A stretch of DNA of 64,000 bases from Ramlibacter algicola (lineage in GTDB: Bacteria > Pseudomonadota > Gammaproteobacteria > Burkholderiales > Burkholderiaceae_C): positions 1,612,001 to 1,676,000 of the forward strand of contig NZ_JAEDAO010000001.1 in the NCBI RefSeq assembly GCF_016641735.1, given 5' to 3'. Below the pieces are notes generated by a model, which searched no databases, was not told the origin of the DNA, and saw nothing but the letters and a program-made list of their open reading frames with translations. Position numbers and translations under genes: made by a program. This document shows, piece after piece, positions 1-7,384 of the stretch (position 1 is its first letter; every line of letters starts with the position of its first letter).

Positions 1-504
1 CAGGTGGACGCGCAGCTGGTGCGAGCGACCGGTCACCGGCTCCAGCTCGACGAACGTGGTGCCGGCGAGCGGACCCGGCCCGACGGCTCGCCACCGCGTG
101 AGGCTGGGCTTGCCCTGGTCGCGATCCACCACCTGCCGCGGCCGGTTCGGCCAGTCGGCGCGCAAGGGGAGGTCGATCTCAGACCAGTCCGGCGAGGGCT
201 CGATCTCGCCCCCGGCCACGGCGACATACCGCTTGTGCACGCGGTGTCCTTCGAAGTCCATGGACAACTTCCGCTGCATGTCGGCGCCGCGCGCGAAGAG
301 CAGCAGCCCCGACGTTGCCTGGTCCAGCCGATGGACGATGAGCGCGTCCGTGAAGTGCTGCTGCACCCGCCGCGCCATGCAGTCCTGCTTGTCCTCGCCA
401 CGGCCGGGCACCGACAGGAGTCCGGCCGGCTTGTCGACCACGACCAGCCATGCGTCGGCATGGACGAGCCAGGCCGGCGCCCCTGCCGATAATCCGCCGA
501 CCAT
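1..504 (-). CDS. rluA: RluA-type rRNA/tRNA pseudouridine synthase (3' end cut by window)
   Basis: Pseudouridine synthase; E. coli RluA acts on 23S rRNA U746 and tRNA U32. Reading the reverse strand from the ATG at 504 gives 168 codons before the window edge. Visible are LLSVPGR (about residues 29-35), the catalytic motif HRLDQATSG (58-66, Asp61 the expected nucleophile), ADWPNRPRQ in the middle and TGRSHQLRVH at the cut end. These match E. coli RluA in order and wording, and no S4 RNA-binding domain precedes the core, which argues against RluC or RluD. The start codon lies in the same CCATGG as the start of the divergent DUF486 gene. GAGG sits 9 bases upstream as a possible ribosome site. Confidence 0.8.
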   Translation of the reverse strand, partial: MVGGLSAGAPAWLVHADAWLVVVDKPAGLLSVPGRGEDKQDCMARRVQQHFTDALIVHRLDQATSGLLLFARGADMQRKLSMDFEGHRVHKRYVAVAGGEIEPSPDWSEIDLPLRADWPNRPRQVVDRDQGKPSLTRWRAVGPGPLAGTTFVELEPVTGRSHQLRVHL

Positions 505-868
505 GGCCGCCGCCCTCACGTCCCCCGCCTCGCTGCAGACCATCGTGCTGCTCGTGTGTTCCAACCTGTTCATGACGCTGGCCTGGTACGGCCACCTGAA
601 GAACCTGGCCGACAAGCCCTGGTGGATCGCCGCCGTGGTGAGCTGGGGGATCGCACTGGCCGAGTACCTGCTGCAGGTGCCGGCCAACCGCATCGGCTTC
701 CAGCAGGCGGGGCTGTCGGTGGCGCAGCTCAAGATCATGCAGGAAGTGATCACGCTGGCGGTGTTCGTGCCGTTCGCGGTGGTCTACCTGCAGCAGCCGC
801 TGAAGCTGGACTACCTGTGGGCCGCGCTGTGCATGGTGGGCGCGGCGTACTTCATGTTCCGCGGCTGA
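503..868 (+). CDS. DMT-type small membrane protein, DUF486 family
   Basis: Predicted 121-residue inner-membrane protein with four hydrophobic segments (about 10-28, 40-58, 75-93, 100-119). It resembles the DUF486 branch of the drug/metabolite transporter fold; the NRIGFQQAG and QLKIMQE stretches between segments 2 and 3 are typical of that family. Substrate is unknown. The chosen ATG shares a CCATGG palindrome with the start of the divergent rluA and has no clear Shine-Dalgarno sequence. No later in-frame start fits the first membrane segment better. Family call is firm, function is not. Confidence 0.8.
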   Translation: MAAALTSPASLQTIVLLVCSNLFMTLAWYGHLKNLADKPWWIAAVVSWGIALAEYLLQVPANRIGFQQAGLSVAQLKIMQEVITLAVFVPFAVVYLQQPLKLDYLWAALCMVGAAYFMFRG

Positions 869-928
869 CGGACGGCGCAGGGGCGCCCGTTACACTCCGC
901 GCAACCCTGCAGATACGGACGGAACGCG

Positions 929-1576
929 ATGCTCTTCGGCAAGCTGTTGCCACGCGAAGGCAACTTCTTCGAAATGTTCAACCAGCATGCCGAGCGCATC
1001 GTCGAGGCGGCGCATGCATTCGCCAAGCTGGTCGCCAACTACGGCGATGCCAACATGCGCGAGCAGTACACGCGCGAAGTGGACGAGGCCGAGCGCGCCG
1101 CCGACCGGGTGACGCACGAGGTGAACCGCCTGGTGCACAAGACCTTCATCACGCCCATCGACCGCGACCAGATCCACACCCTGATCAACACGATGGACGA
1201 CATCGCCGACCTGATCCAGGACTCGGCCGAGACCATGTCGCTGTACGACCTGCGCCAGGTCAACGACGAGATCACGCGGCTGACCGACCTCTCGGTCAAG
1301 TGCTGCGAACGGGTGAAGGACGCGGTGGCCCTGATCGGCGACCTGACCGACTCGCACACCGCCGAGACGGCGCTGAAGACCTGCGAGGAGATCGACCGCA
1401 TCGAGTCCGACGCCGACCGCGTGATGCGCGCGGCGATGAGCCGCCTGTTCCGCGAGGAGCCGGACGTGCGCGAGGTGATCAAGCTGCGTGCGGTGTACGA
1501 ACTGCTGGAGTCGATCACCGACAAGTGCGAGGACGTGGCGAACGTCGTCGAGGGCATCATCCTCGAGCACTCCTGA
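929..1576 (+). CDS. DUF47 (PhoU-like) phosphate transport regulator
   Basis: A 215-residue, almost entirely helical, acidic protein of the DUF47/YkaA family, related to PhoU. Such proteins pair with Pit permeases and are thought to modulate phosphate uptake from the cytoplasmic side. Start motif MLFGKLLPREGNFFEMFNQH and the repeated E-x3-D metal-binding-like patterns in the helices fit the family. Its TGA overlaps the ATG of the downstream pit gene by one base (TGATG), so the two are very likely translationally coupled. A TACACT at 891-896 is a possible -10 element. No -35 is convincing. Confidence 0.88.
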   Translation: MLFGKLLPREGNFFEMFNQHAERIVEAAHAFAKLVANYGDANMREQYTREVDEAERAADRVTHEVNRLVHKTFITPIDRDQIHTLINTMDDIADLIQDSAETMSLYDLRQVNDEITRLTDLSVKCCERVKDAVALIGDLTDSHTAETALKTCEEIDRIESDADRVMRAAMSRLFREEPDVREVIKLRAVYELLESITDKCEDVANVVEGIILEHS

Positions 1577-2586
1577 TGGAAGCGACGCAGGCCGCCCTCT
1601 GGGTGGTGATCATGCTGGTGGCCCTGGCCCTGGTCTTCGACTTCATGAACGGGTTCCACGACGCGGCGAATTCCATCGCCACCGTCGTGTCCACCGGCGT
1701 GCTGCGGCCGACGACGGCCGTCTTGTTCGCTGCGTTCTTCAACCTGTTCGCGATCTTCATCTTCCACCTGAGCGTGGCGGCCACCATCGGCAAGGGCATC
1801 GTCGAGCCGGGGATCGTCGACACGCACATCGTGTTCGGGGCGTTGCTGGGGGCCACGATCTGGAACATCGTGACGTGGCTGTACGGCATCCCCAGCAGCT
1901 CGTCGCACGCGCTGATCGGCGGCATCGTCGGCGCGGTGATCGCCAAGGCCGGCGCCGGTGCGCTGGTCGCGGCCGGCATCTGGAAGACGGTGCTGTTCAT
2001 CTTCGTCTCGCCGCTGCTGGGGTTCCTGCTCGGCTCGCTGATGATGGTGGCCGTCTCGCACATCTTCCGCCGCTCGACGCCTTCGCGCGTGGACCGCTGG
2101 TTCCGCCGCCTGCAGCTGGTGTCCGCCGGCGCGTACAGCCTGGGCCACGGCGGCAACGACGCGCAGAAGACGATCGGCATCATCTGGCTGCTGCTGATCG
2201 CCAGCGGCCACGTCTCGGCCGCGGCCAAGTCGCCGCCCGGCTGGGTGATCGTCGCGTGCTACACGGCCATCGGCGCCGGCACGATGTTCGGCGGCTGGCG
2301 CATCGTCAAGACCATGGGCCAGAAGATCACCAAGCTCAAGCCCGTGGGCGGCTTCTGCGCCGAAACCGGCGGCGCGCTGACGCTGTTCCTGGCCACCGCG
2401 CTGGGCATCCCCGTGTCGACCACGCACACCATCACCGGCGCCATCGTCGGCGTCGGCTCCACCCAGCGCGCCAGCGCCGTGCGCTGGGGCGTCGCCGGCA
2501 ACATCGTCTGGGCCTGGATCTTCACCATCCCGGCGGCGGCGTTCGTCGCTGCGATCGGGTATTGGGTGTCGCTGCAGATCTTCTGA
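1576..2586 (+). CDS. pit: Low-affinity inorganic phosphate permease (Pit family)
   Basis: Proton- or metal-phosphate-coupled inner-membrane phosphate transporter, 336 residues with about ten hydrophobic helices. The two signature repeats of the PiT family are present: an N-terminal GFHDAANSIATVVSTG and a C-terminal half starting with GHGGNDAQKTIG, followed by IPVSTTHTITGAIVGVG. The short length (E. coli PitA is about 500 residues) is usual for Pit proteins paired with DUF47. Start ATG overlaps the stop of the DUF47 gene, so both form a two-gene operon. Confidence 0.92.
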   Translation: MEATQAALWVVIMLVALALVFDFMNGFHDAANSIATVVSTGVLRPTTAVLFAAFFNLFAIFIFHLSVAATIGKGIVEPGIVDTHIVFGALLGATIWNIVTWLYGIPSSSSHALIGGIVGAVIAKAGAGALVAAGIWKTVLFIFVSPLLGFLLGSLMMVAVSHIFRRSTPSRVDRWFRRLQLVSAGAYSLGHGGNDAQKTIGIIWLLLIASGHVSAAAKSPPGWVIVACYTAIGAGTMFGGWRIVKTMGQKITKLKPVGGFCAETGGALTLFLATALGIPVSTTHTITGAIVGVGSTQRASAVRWGVAGNIVWAWIFTIPAAAFVAAIGYWVSLQIF

Positions 2587-2592
2587 CGCTTC

Positions 2593-2680
2593 GTCGTCCC
2601 CGCGGAGGCGGGGGCCCACCGCTTCCATCACTGCGGAGCAAGGCGGAAGCGATGGATTCCCGCCTTCGCGGGGAATGACG
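2593..2680. repeat. REP-like palindromic intergenic element
   Basis: Between the convergent pit and GNAT genes lies a degenerate inverted repeat: CCCCGCGGAGGCGGGGGC near 2598-2615 and CCCGCCTTCGCGGGG near 2660-2674, joined by a second imperfect stem. The CCCGCGAAGGCGGGG core recurs three times at 45507-45583. It is probably a dispersed REP-type element that folds into hairpins and may end transcription from both sides. Confidence 0.6.
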
Positions 2681-2681
2681 G

Positions 2682-3218
2682 TTACTTCTGGATCTGCGGT
2701 GGGTTCGGGTGCAGGCGCGCCATCGAGAAGCTGTCCTCGTAGTGGCCCGCCGTGATGGCGTAGCCGCGGTGGCGGCCTTCCTCGACGAAGCCGAGGCTTT
2801 CGTACAGGCGTTTCGCGCGTGCATTGCCCGCGTGCACGTGCAGCTCGATGCGCAGCACGCCGGCCCAGTTGTCGGCCCAATCGAGCAGCCGCTCGATCAT
2901 CCGGCGGCCGAGGCCGCGGCCCTGCCATTCGGTGGCGATGCCGATGCCCAATGAGCGGACGTGCTGGCGTCGCAGCGACATGCCGACCGAATGCAGGCCC
3001 GCGACGCCGACGATGTCGCCGCCGGCGACCGCGACCAGCTTGCAGTCGCGTGGCTCGATCTTCTGCAGGTGGTCGATGCGCGAGGCGACGGGCATGTCGG
3101 GGATCTGCAGCGTGCCTTCGACGGTGCCCAGGCGGCCGATGACCGCCGACATTCCGGCGGCGTCCGCCGGTTCGGCGGCGCGGATCACGACGTCCTCGAT
3201 GGGGCGAGCGGCGTCCAT
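2682..3218 (-). CDS. GNAT family N-acetyltransferase
   Basis: 178-residue acetyltransferase of the GNAT fold; substrate unknown. The acetyl-CoA loop is seen as QGRGLGRRMIE (motif A) and the C-terminal NARAKRLYESLGF is the usual motif B of this family. An upstream in-frame ATG would add 35 residues of low-complexity sequence. I chose the ATG at 3218 because AGGAGC precedes it by 8 bases and the homologous fold starts there. Stands alone between the convergent pit gene and the TM2 gene. Confidence 0.82.
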   Translation of the reverse strand: MDAARPIEDVVIRAAEPADAAGMSAVIGRLGTVEGTLQIPDMPVASRIDHLQKIEPRDCKLVAVAGGDIVGVAGLHSVGMSLRRQHVRSLGIGIATEWQGRGLGRRMIERLLDWADNWAGVLRIELHVHAGNARAKRLYESLGFVEEGRHRGYAITAGHYEDSFSMARLHPNPPQIQK

Positions 3219-3324
3219 CACGGAGCTCCTGTGGGTGATGAATGGACGAGCCACTCTACCGATGCGCGGCGCGGCTGCGAAATGCCGCTTGTGCATCGGC
3301 GCATGCGCGAAGGCGCCGCGCACC

Positions 3325-3771
3325 TCACTGCGAGATCCGCCGGCCTTCCTCGACCTGGTGCTCGAAGTAGCCCTGGAAGCTGATCGCGATGCTGGCCATC
3401 AGCACGGCGGTGCCGACCATCAGGGCGAGCGCCACTGCCCAGATCGTCGCCCAGCGCGTCTGGCCGGCCGGCGCTTCGGGGTCGGCGCCGGGGTTCCAGC
3501 GCGCGTTCCACTCGTGCGGCTTGCGCAAGCCGTAGACGATGGCGGTGAGGCAGCAGCCCGCGAAGGTGAACCCGAGGACGGGCACCAACACCCAGCTGAG
3601 GCCGTCGTTGGTGCCCAGCGTGGCCATGCGCAGCACGCCGTACGCGCCGACCAGCGTCGGGATCGGCAGCAGCCAGCCCAGCCAGTCGCGGGCGCCGTGC
3701 AGGTAGAAGCGGTGCAGGCCGAACGTGCCGCCGAGGAACGCCAGCCACGTGGCGAGAGTCTTGCTCTTCAT
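3325..3771 (-). CDS. TM2/NINE-domain membrane protein
   Basis: 148-residue predicted membrane protein. The first 60 residues match the TM2 domain pattern: KTLATWLAFLGGTFGLHRFYLHG followed by a second helix, with the conserved Gly-x-x-Gly-x-His-Arg-Phe-Tyr. Two further hydrophobic segments lie at about 70-90 and 115-140. Function of the family is unknown. Its ATG overlaps the TGA of the upstream GNAT gene (ATGA), so the pair is translationally coupled. Confidence 0.75.
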   Translation of the reverse strand: MKSKTLATWLAFLGGTFGLHRFYLHGARDWLGWLLPIPTLVGAYGVLRMATLGTNDGLSWVLVPVLGFTFAGCCLTAIVYGLRKPHEWNARWNPGADPEAPAGQTRWATIWAVALALMVGTAVLMASIAISFQGYFEHQVEEGRRISQ

Positions 3772-4289
3772 TCGGGGGCGCTGCCGTCGGCTTCGCCGAG
3801 GGCCCTGTCCATGAGGACGATGTCCAGCCAGCGGCCGAACTTCCAGCCGCACGACTTGACGACGCCGACGTCCTGGAAGCCCAGCGCGCGATGCACGCCG
3901 ATCGAACCCGCGTTGGCCGAATCGCCGATCACCGCGATCAGCTTGCGCACGCCCGCGGCCTGTGCCTGCTCGCACAGCGCCGTGAGCAGTTGCTTGCCGA
4001 GGCCGCGACCGGCGGCATCGGGGTGCAGGTAGATCGAGTCCTCGGCCGAATAGCGGTAGGCGGGGCGCGGCTTGAACCAGTTGCAGTAGGCATAGCCGAT
4101 CACGCGGCCGCCGTCCTCCAGCACCAGCCAGGGCAGGCCCTTGCCCAGCACGTCGGCGCGGCGGCCGGCCATGTCGGCCTCGGTCGGCGGGGTGGTTTCG
4201 AAGGTCCCGGTGCCGTGCAGCACGTGGTGGGCGTAGATGGACGTGACGGCCGGCAAGTCGGCGTCCGTGCTGGGGCGGATCGTGGGCAT
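3768..4289 (-). CDS. Phosphinothricin-type GNAT N-acetyltransferase
   Basis: 173-residue acetyltransferase resembling the Pat/Bar/YncA group that acetylates phosphinothricin, methionine sulfoximine or similar amines. Diagnostic segments are IYAHHVLHGTGTFET near residue 20, YAYCNWFKPRPAYRYSAEDS near 70-90, the acetyl-CoA loop AAGRGLGKQLL and the C-terminal KSCGWKFGRWLD. The start at 4289 begins directly with the MPTIRPSTDAD strand. An upstream in-frame ATG at 4358 would overlap the rpsP promoter region. The natural substrate cannot be told. Confidence 0.82.
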   Translation of the reverse strand: MPTIRPSTDADLPAVTSIYAHHVLHGTGTFETTPPTEADMAGRRADVLGKGLPWLVLEDGGRVIGYAYCNWFKPRPAYRYSAEDSIYLHPDAAGRGLGKQLLTALCEQAQAAGVRKLIAVIGDSANAGSIGVHRALGFQDVGVVKSCGWKFGRWLDIVLMDRALGEADGSAPE

Positions 4290-4298
4290 GGGGCGGTC

Positions 4299-4395
4299 TG
4301 CTAGAATCGTGGGCTTTCCAGCGTGTCGCTGGCCGGGTGGCCGATGCGCGTGTCTCAACGCTGGAAGATCCGCGCAGCGGCCGTGTCGGCCGCTG
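4299..4395 (+). promoter_or_regulatory. Promoter and leader hairpin of the rpsP operon
   Basis: TGCTAGAAT at 4299-4307 is a good extended -10 element with no recognisable -35. It would give an mRNA leader of about 105 bases before rpsP. In the leader an 8-bp perfect stem, CAGCGGCC (4375-4382) and GGCCGCTG (4388-4395) with a 5-base loop, lies 23 bases before the start codon and is followed by the palindrome GTGGTACCAC. It may be an autoregulatory or stability element; this is inference. Confidence 0.55.
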
Positions 4396-4418
4396 TGGTA
4401 CCACCCGAAGGATAAATC

Positions 4419-4682
4419 ATGGTCGTCATTCGACTCTCCCGCGGCGGCTCCAAGAGCCGTCCGTTCTTCAACATCGTCGTCGCCGACAAGCGCGTGCGCC
4501 GCGATGGCCGCTTCATCGAGCGCCTCGGGTTCTACAACCCGATCGCCAAGGATGGCGAGGAAAAGACCCGCATGGCCGAGGACCGCCTGACCTACTGGCG
4601 CGGCGTCGGTGCGCAGGTCTCCCCGACCGTCGAGCGCATCCTCAAGCAGTCCGCGGCCAAGGCGCCCGCCGCCGCAGCCTGA
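4419..4682 (+). CDS. rpsP: 30S ribosomal protein S16
   Basis: 87-residue ribosomal protein of the small subunit body, needed for 30S assembly. It begins [20 protein letters not shown], the standard S16 N-terminus, and contains [15 protein letters not shown]. The C-terminus ends in an alanine-rich tail typical of Burkholderiales S16. First gene of the rpsP-rimM-trmD-rplS operon; AAGGATAA just upstream serves as ribosome site. Confidence 0.98.
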   Translation: MVVIRLSRGGSKSRPFFNIVVADKRVRRDGRFIERLGFYNPIAKDGEEKTRMAEDRLTYWRGVGAQVSPTVERILKQSAAKAPAAAA

Positions 4683-4690
4683 CCGCCGCG

Positions 4691-5257
4691 ATGGTGCCCG
4701 GGCTCGAGCCCGCGGAATTGCCCGCGGACGCCATCGAAGTCGGGCGCATCCACGATGCCTGGGGCATCAAGGGCTGGTTCAAGGTCCTGCCCCACAGCGC
4801 TTCCCCGGAAGCGCTTTTTTCTTCCCGCCGCTGGTTCCTGCTGCCGCCGGAGAAGGCCACCAAGCCGGCCTTCACGGGCGCGCAGCTGCTGCGCATCCGC
4901 GAAGCCAAGGAGCACTCCGACAGCGTCGTGGCGCTGGCGCACGACGTCGACGACCGCAACGCCGCCGAACTGCTCAAGGGCGCGCGCGTGTTCGTGCCGC
5001 GCTCGAGCTTTCCCACGCCCGCGGACGACGAGTTCTACTGGGTCGACCTGCTTGGCGCGCAGGTGGTCAACCGCGAAGGCTTCGTCTTCGGCACGGTCGA
5101 GGACCTCATGCCCACCGGGCCGCAGACGGTCCTGGTCATCGCCCGCCAGGTCGACGGCCAGCGGGCCGAGACGCTGATCCCGTTCGTCAACGCGTTCGTC
5201 GACACCGTCGACATCGCCGGCAAGCGCATCACGGTCGACTGGCAGCCGGGGGACTGA
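4691..5257 (+). CDS. rimM: 16S rRNA processing protein RimM
   Basis: 188-residue assembly factor for the 30S head that binds S19. N-terminal RimM domain (IEVGRIHDAWGIKGWFKV, about 16-33) and C-terminal PRC-barrel-like domain (FYWVDLLGAQVVNREGF... onward, about 118-188) are both present. Length is slightly above the E. coli protein (182). Lies 8 bases after rpsP and 1 base before the GTG of trmD. Confidence 0.96.
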   Translation: MVPGLEPAELPADAIEVGRIHDAWGIKGWFKVLPHSASPEALFSSRRWFLLPPEKATKPAFTGAQLLRIREAKEHSDSVVALAHDVDDRNAAELLKGARVFVPRSSFPTPADDEFYWVDLLGAQVVNREGFVFGTVEDLMPTGPQTVLVIARQVDGQRAETLIPFVNAFVDTVDIAGKRITVDWQPGD

Positions 5258-5258
5258 G

Positions 5259-6014
5259 GTGCGCTTCGACGTCGTCACGCTGTTCCCGGAGCTGTTCGCG
5301 CCGTTCCTGGAAAGCGGGGTGACGCGGCGGGCGTACGAATCGAAACTGGTCGACGTGCGCCTCTGGAACCCGCGGGACTTCTCCGAAGGCAACTACCGGC
5401 GCGTCGACGACCGTCCGTTCGGCGGTGGCCCCGGGATGGTGATGCTGGCCGAGCCGCTGGCGCGCTGCGTGGCGGCCGTCAAGGCCGATCGCGGCGATGC
5501 CGCGCCGGTGGTGCTGTTCTCGCCGGTGGGCGACCGCCTGGACCACGCGCGGGTCGAGGGCTGGTCCGCCAGCGCCGGCGCCATCCTCCTGTGCGGCCGC
5601 TACGAAGGCATCGACCAGCGCTTCATCGACACCGACGTGGACGTGCAGGTGAGCCTGGGCGACTTCGTGCTGTCCGGCGGCGAGATCGCCGCCATGGCCT
5701 TGCTGGACGCCGTGGCGCGCCTGCAGCCCGGCGTGCTGAACGACACCGGCAGCCACGAGGCGGACAGCTTCAACCCCGCCATCGACGGCCTGCTGGATTG
5801 CCCGCACTACACGCGGCCGGAGGAGTGGCAGGGGCGCAAGGTGCCCGCCGAACTGATGTCCGGCCACCATGCCCAGATCGAGCGCTGGCGGCGCGATCGC
5901 CGGCTGGAAGCCACCGCCCGCCTGCGGCCGGACCTGCTGGCCGCCGCCCGCGCGGCGGGGCGCCTGTCCAAGGCGGACGAGGCGTTCCTGAAATCGCTTC
6001 CGGCCCAGCCCTAG
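5259..6014 (+). CDS. trmD: tRNA (guanosine(37)-N1)-methyltransferase
   Basis: 251-residue SPOUT-class methyltransferase that makes m1G37 in tRNAs and so prevents +1 frameshifting. It starts with GTG, MRFDVVTLFPELF, and contains the AdoMet-knot segments LCGRYEGIDQR and SLGDFVLSGGE, with GGGPGMVM upstream. The start lies one base after the rimM stop. Length and motifs are normal. Confidence 0.97.
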   Translation: MRFDVVTLFPELFAPFLESGVTRRAYESKLVDVRLWNPRDFSEGNYRRVDDRPFGGGPGMVMLAEPLARCVAAVKADRGDAAPVVLFSPVGDRLDHARVEGWSASAGAILLCGRYEGIDQRFIDTDVDVQVSLGDFVLSGGEIAAMALLDAVARLQPGVLNDTGSHEADSFNPAIDGLLDCPHYTRPEEWQGRKVPAELMSGHHAQIERWRRDRRLEATARLRPDLLAAARAAGRLSKADEAFLKSLPAQP

Positions 6015-6035
6015 GCCGGGGACAGCCCGGCAGGC

Positions 6036-6103
6036 TATAATCACCGGCTCTCCGATCCTCTGCCCGGCCGCCCCCGGCTGTCCGAGACAGCCCCGAAGCG
6101 GGG
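6036..6103 (+). promoter_or_regulatory. Internal promoter and leader hairpins before rplS
   Basis: A perfect -10 hexamer TATAAT stands at 6036-6041 just after trmD, with no good -35. The leader of about 95 bases holds the stem GGCTGTC-CGA-GACAGCC (6076-6092) and a following CCCCGAAGCGGGG stem. L19 can thus be made from its own promoter as well as from the operon promoter. Possible L19 autoregulation through this leader is inference. Confidence 0.55.
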
Positions 6104-6140
6104 CCCCTTGCGTAGCAGGGCAAGATCGCGTGGAACCACC

Positions 6141-6533
6141 ATGAACCTGATCCAGACCCTCGAGCAAGAGGAAATCGCCCGCCTGGGCAAGAAGATCCCC
6201 GAGTTCGCCCCCGGCGACACCGTGATCGTGTCCGTGAACGTCGTCGAAGGCACCCGCAAGCGCGTGCAGGCCTACGAAGGCGTCGTGATCGCCAAGCGCA
6301 ACCGCGGCCTCAACAGCGGCTTCACGGTGCGCAAGATCTCCAGCGGCGAAGGCGTCGAGCGCACCTTCCAGACCTACAGCCCGCTGATCGCCGGCATCGA
6401 AGTCAAGCGCCGCGGCGACGTCCGCCGCGCCAAGCTGTACTACCTGCGCGAGCGCAGCGGCAAGTCGGCCCGCATCAAGGAGAAGCTGGCCCTCTCCACC
6501 AAGAAGGCCCCGGCTGCCGCGGCCGCCGAGTAA
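6141..6533 (+). CDS. rplS: 50S ribosomal protein L19
   Basis: 130-residue large-subunit protein at the 30S-50S interface. It starts [20 protein letters not shown] and contains the family core [20 protein letters not shown] and [19 protein letters not shown]. The last 15 residues are an Ala/Lys tail common in betaproteobacteria. An upstream in-frame GTG is disregarded because L19 proteins begin here. Confidence 0.97.
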   Translation: MNLIQTLEQEEIARLGKKIPEFAPGDTVIVSVNVVEGTRKRVQAYEGVVIAKRNRGLNSGFTVRKISSGEGVERTFQTYSPLIAGIEVKRRGDVRRAKLYYLRERSGKSARIKEKLALSTKKAPAAAAAE

Positions 6534-6550
6534 GCGGCTGCAAAGCAGCA

Positions 6551-6616
6551 GTCCCGGCGCAGGCCGGGACCCAGGACACCGCCGCTCGGCCACCCGCCCG
6601 CGGCGGTTTTCTTTTT
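6551..6616 (+). terminator. Rho-independent terminator after rplS
   Basis: Stem CCGCCGC (6579-6585) with GCGGCGG (6600-6606), loop of 14 bases, followed by TTTTCTTTTT (6607-6616). A second small stem, GTCCCGG/CCGGGAC (6551-6570), precedes it. This closes the ribosomal-protein operon. Confidence 0.8.
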
Positions 6617-6627
6617 CCGACCCGCCC

Positions 6628-7350
6628 ATGCCGATCGACCCCAGTCCCGCGACCCCGCCACCCGACGTGGTGCCGCTGTCCAAGCTGCCCAACTTCGACC
6701 CGCGCACCGTGCCGGTCGTGGGCATCGACACGCAGCTGCCGCCGGTGGTGCCGGAGCAGCTGCGCCCGGAGGCCATCCGCCAGCGCTTCCGCTTCCCGCC
6801 CGACTGGCAGCCGGAGCTGCGCGCCGAGCCGCGCTTCACCGACCGCCAGATCGCCGCGGCCTCGGTGCTGGTGCCGATCGTCATGCGCGACGAGCCGATG
6901 GTGCTGCTGACCGAGCGCACGGTGCACCTGTCGACCCACTCGGGCCAGATCGCCTTCCCGGGCGGCAAGCGCGACGACACCGATCGCGACGCCGCCCACA
7001 CGGCGCTGCGCGAGGCGCACGAGGAAATCGGGCTCGAGCCGTCCTTCGTCGAAGTGGTCGGCGAGCTGCCGACGTACACGACGGGCACGCGCTTCATCAT
7101 CACGCCGGTGATCGGCCTGGTGCAGCCGCATGCGCCGCTGGTGCTCAACGAGCACGAAGTGGCCGACGCCTTCGAGGTGCCGCTGCAGTTCCTGATGAAC
7201 CCGGCGCACCACCGCCGCCACCGCATCCTGGCCGGCGGCGCCGAGCGCGAGTGGTTCTCGATGCCCTACATGCAGGGCACCACCGAGCGCTTCATCTGGG
7301 GCGCCACGGCGGGGCTGTTGCGCAATTTCTACCGCTTCCTCGCGGCGTAA
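6628..7350 (+). CDS. CoA pyrophosphatase (NudL-type Nudix hydrolase)
   Basis: 240-residue Nudix hydrolase expected to split CoA or acyl-CoA to 4'-phosphopantetheine and 3',5'-ADP. The Nudix box reads GGKRDDTDRDAAHTALREAHE (about residues 111-131) continuing EIGL. The DDTD spacing variant is the one seen in the NudL/UPF0035 subfamily, where a normal Nudix box has GxE. An N-terminal proline-rich extension of about 70 residues is usual in this order. It starts 12 bases after the rplS terminator. Confidence 0.85.
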   Translation: MPIDPSPATPPPDVVPLSKLPNFDPRTVPVVGIDTQLPPVVPEQLRPEAIRQRFRFPPDWQPELRAEPRFTDRQIAAASVLVPIVMRDEPMVLLTERTVHLSTHSGQIAFPGGKRDDTDRDAAHTALREAHEEIGLEPSFVEVVGELPTYTTGTRFIITPVIGLVQPHAPLVLNEHEVADAFEVPLQFLMNPAHHRRHRILAGGAEREWFSMPYMQGTTERFIWGATAGLLRNFYRFLAA

Positions 7351-7384
7351 GCGGCCCCGCGAGGGCCGCCCGTATCATCGGCGC

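Noticed and set aside
1039..2928. Long minus-strand reading frame opposite the pit operon
   Set aside because: Low-complexity Arg/His/Asp-rich translation without any domain, lying fully opposite two clear genes; a shadow of GC-rich codon use.
5229..7226. Long minus-strand reading frame opposite trmD, rplS and the Nudix gene
   Set aside because: Covers three certain genes and a terminator; composition is typical of an antisense shadow.
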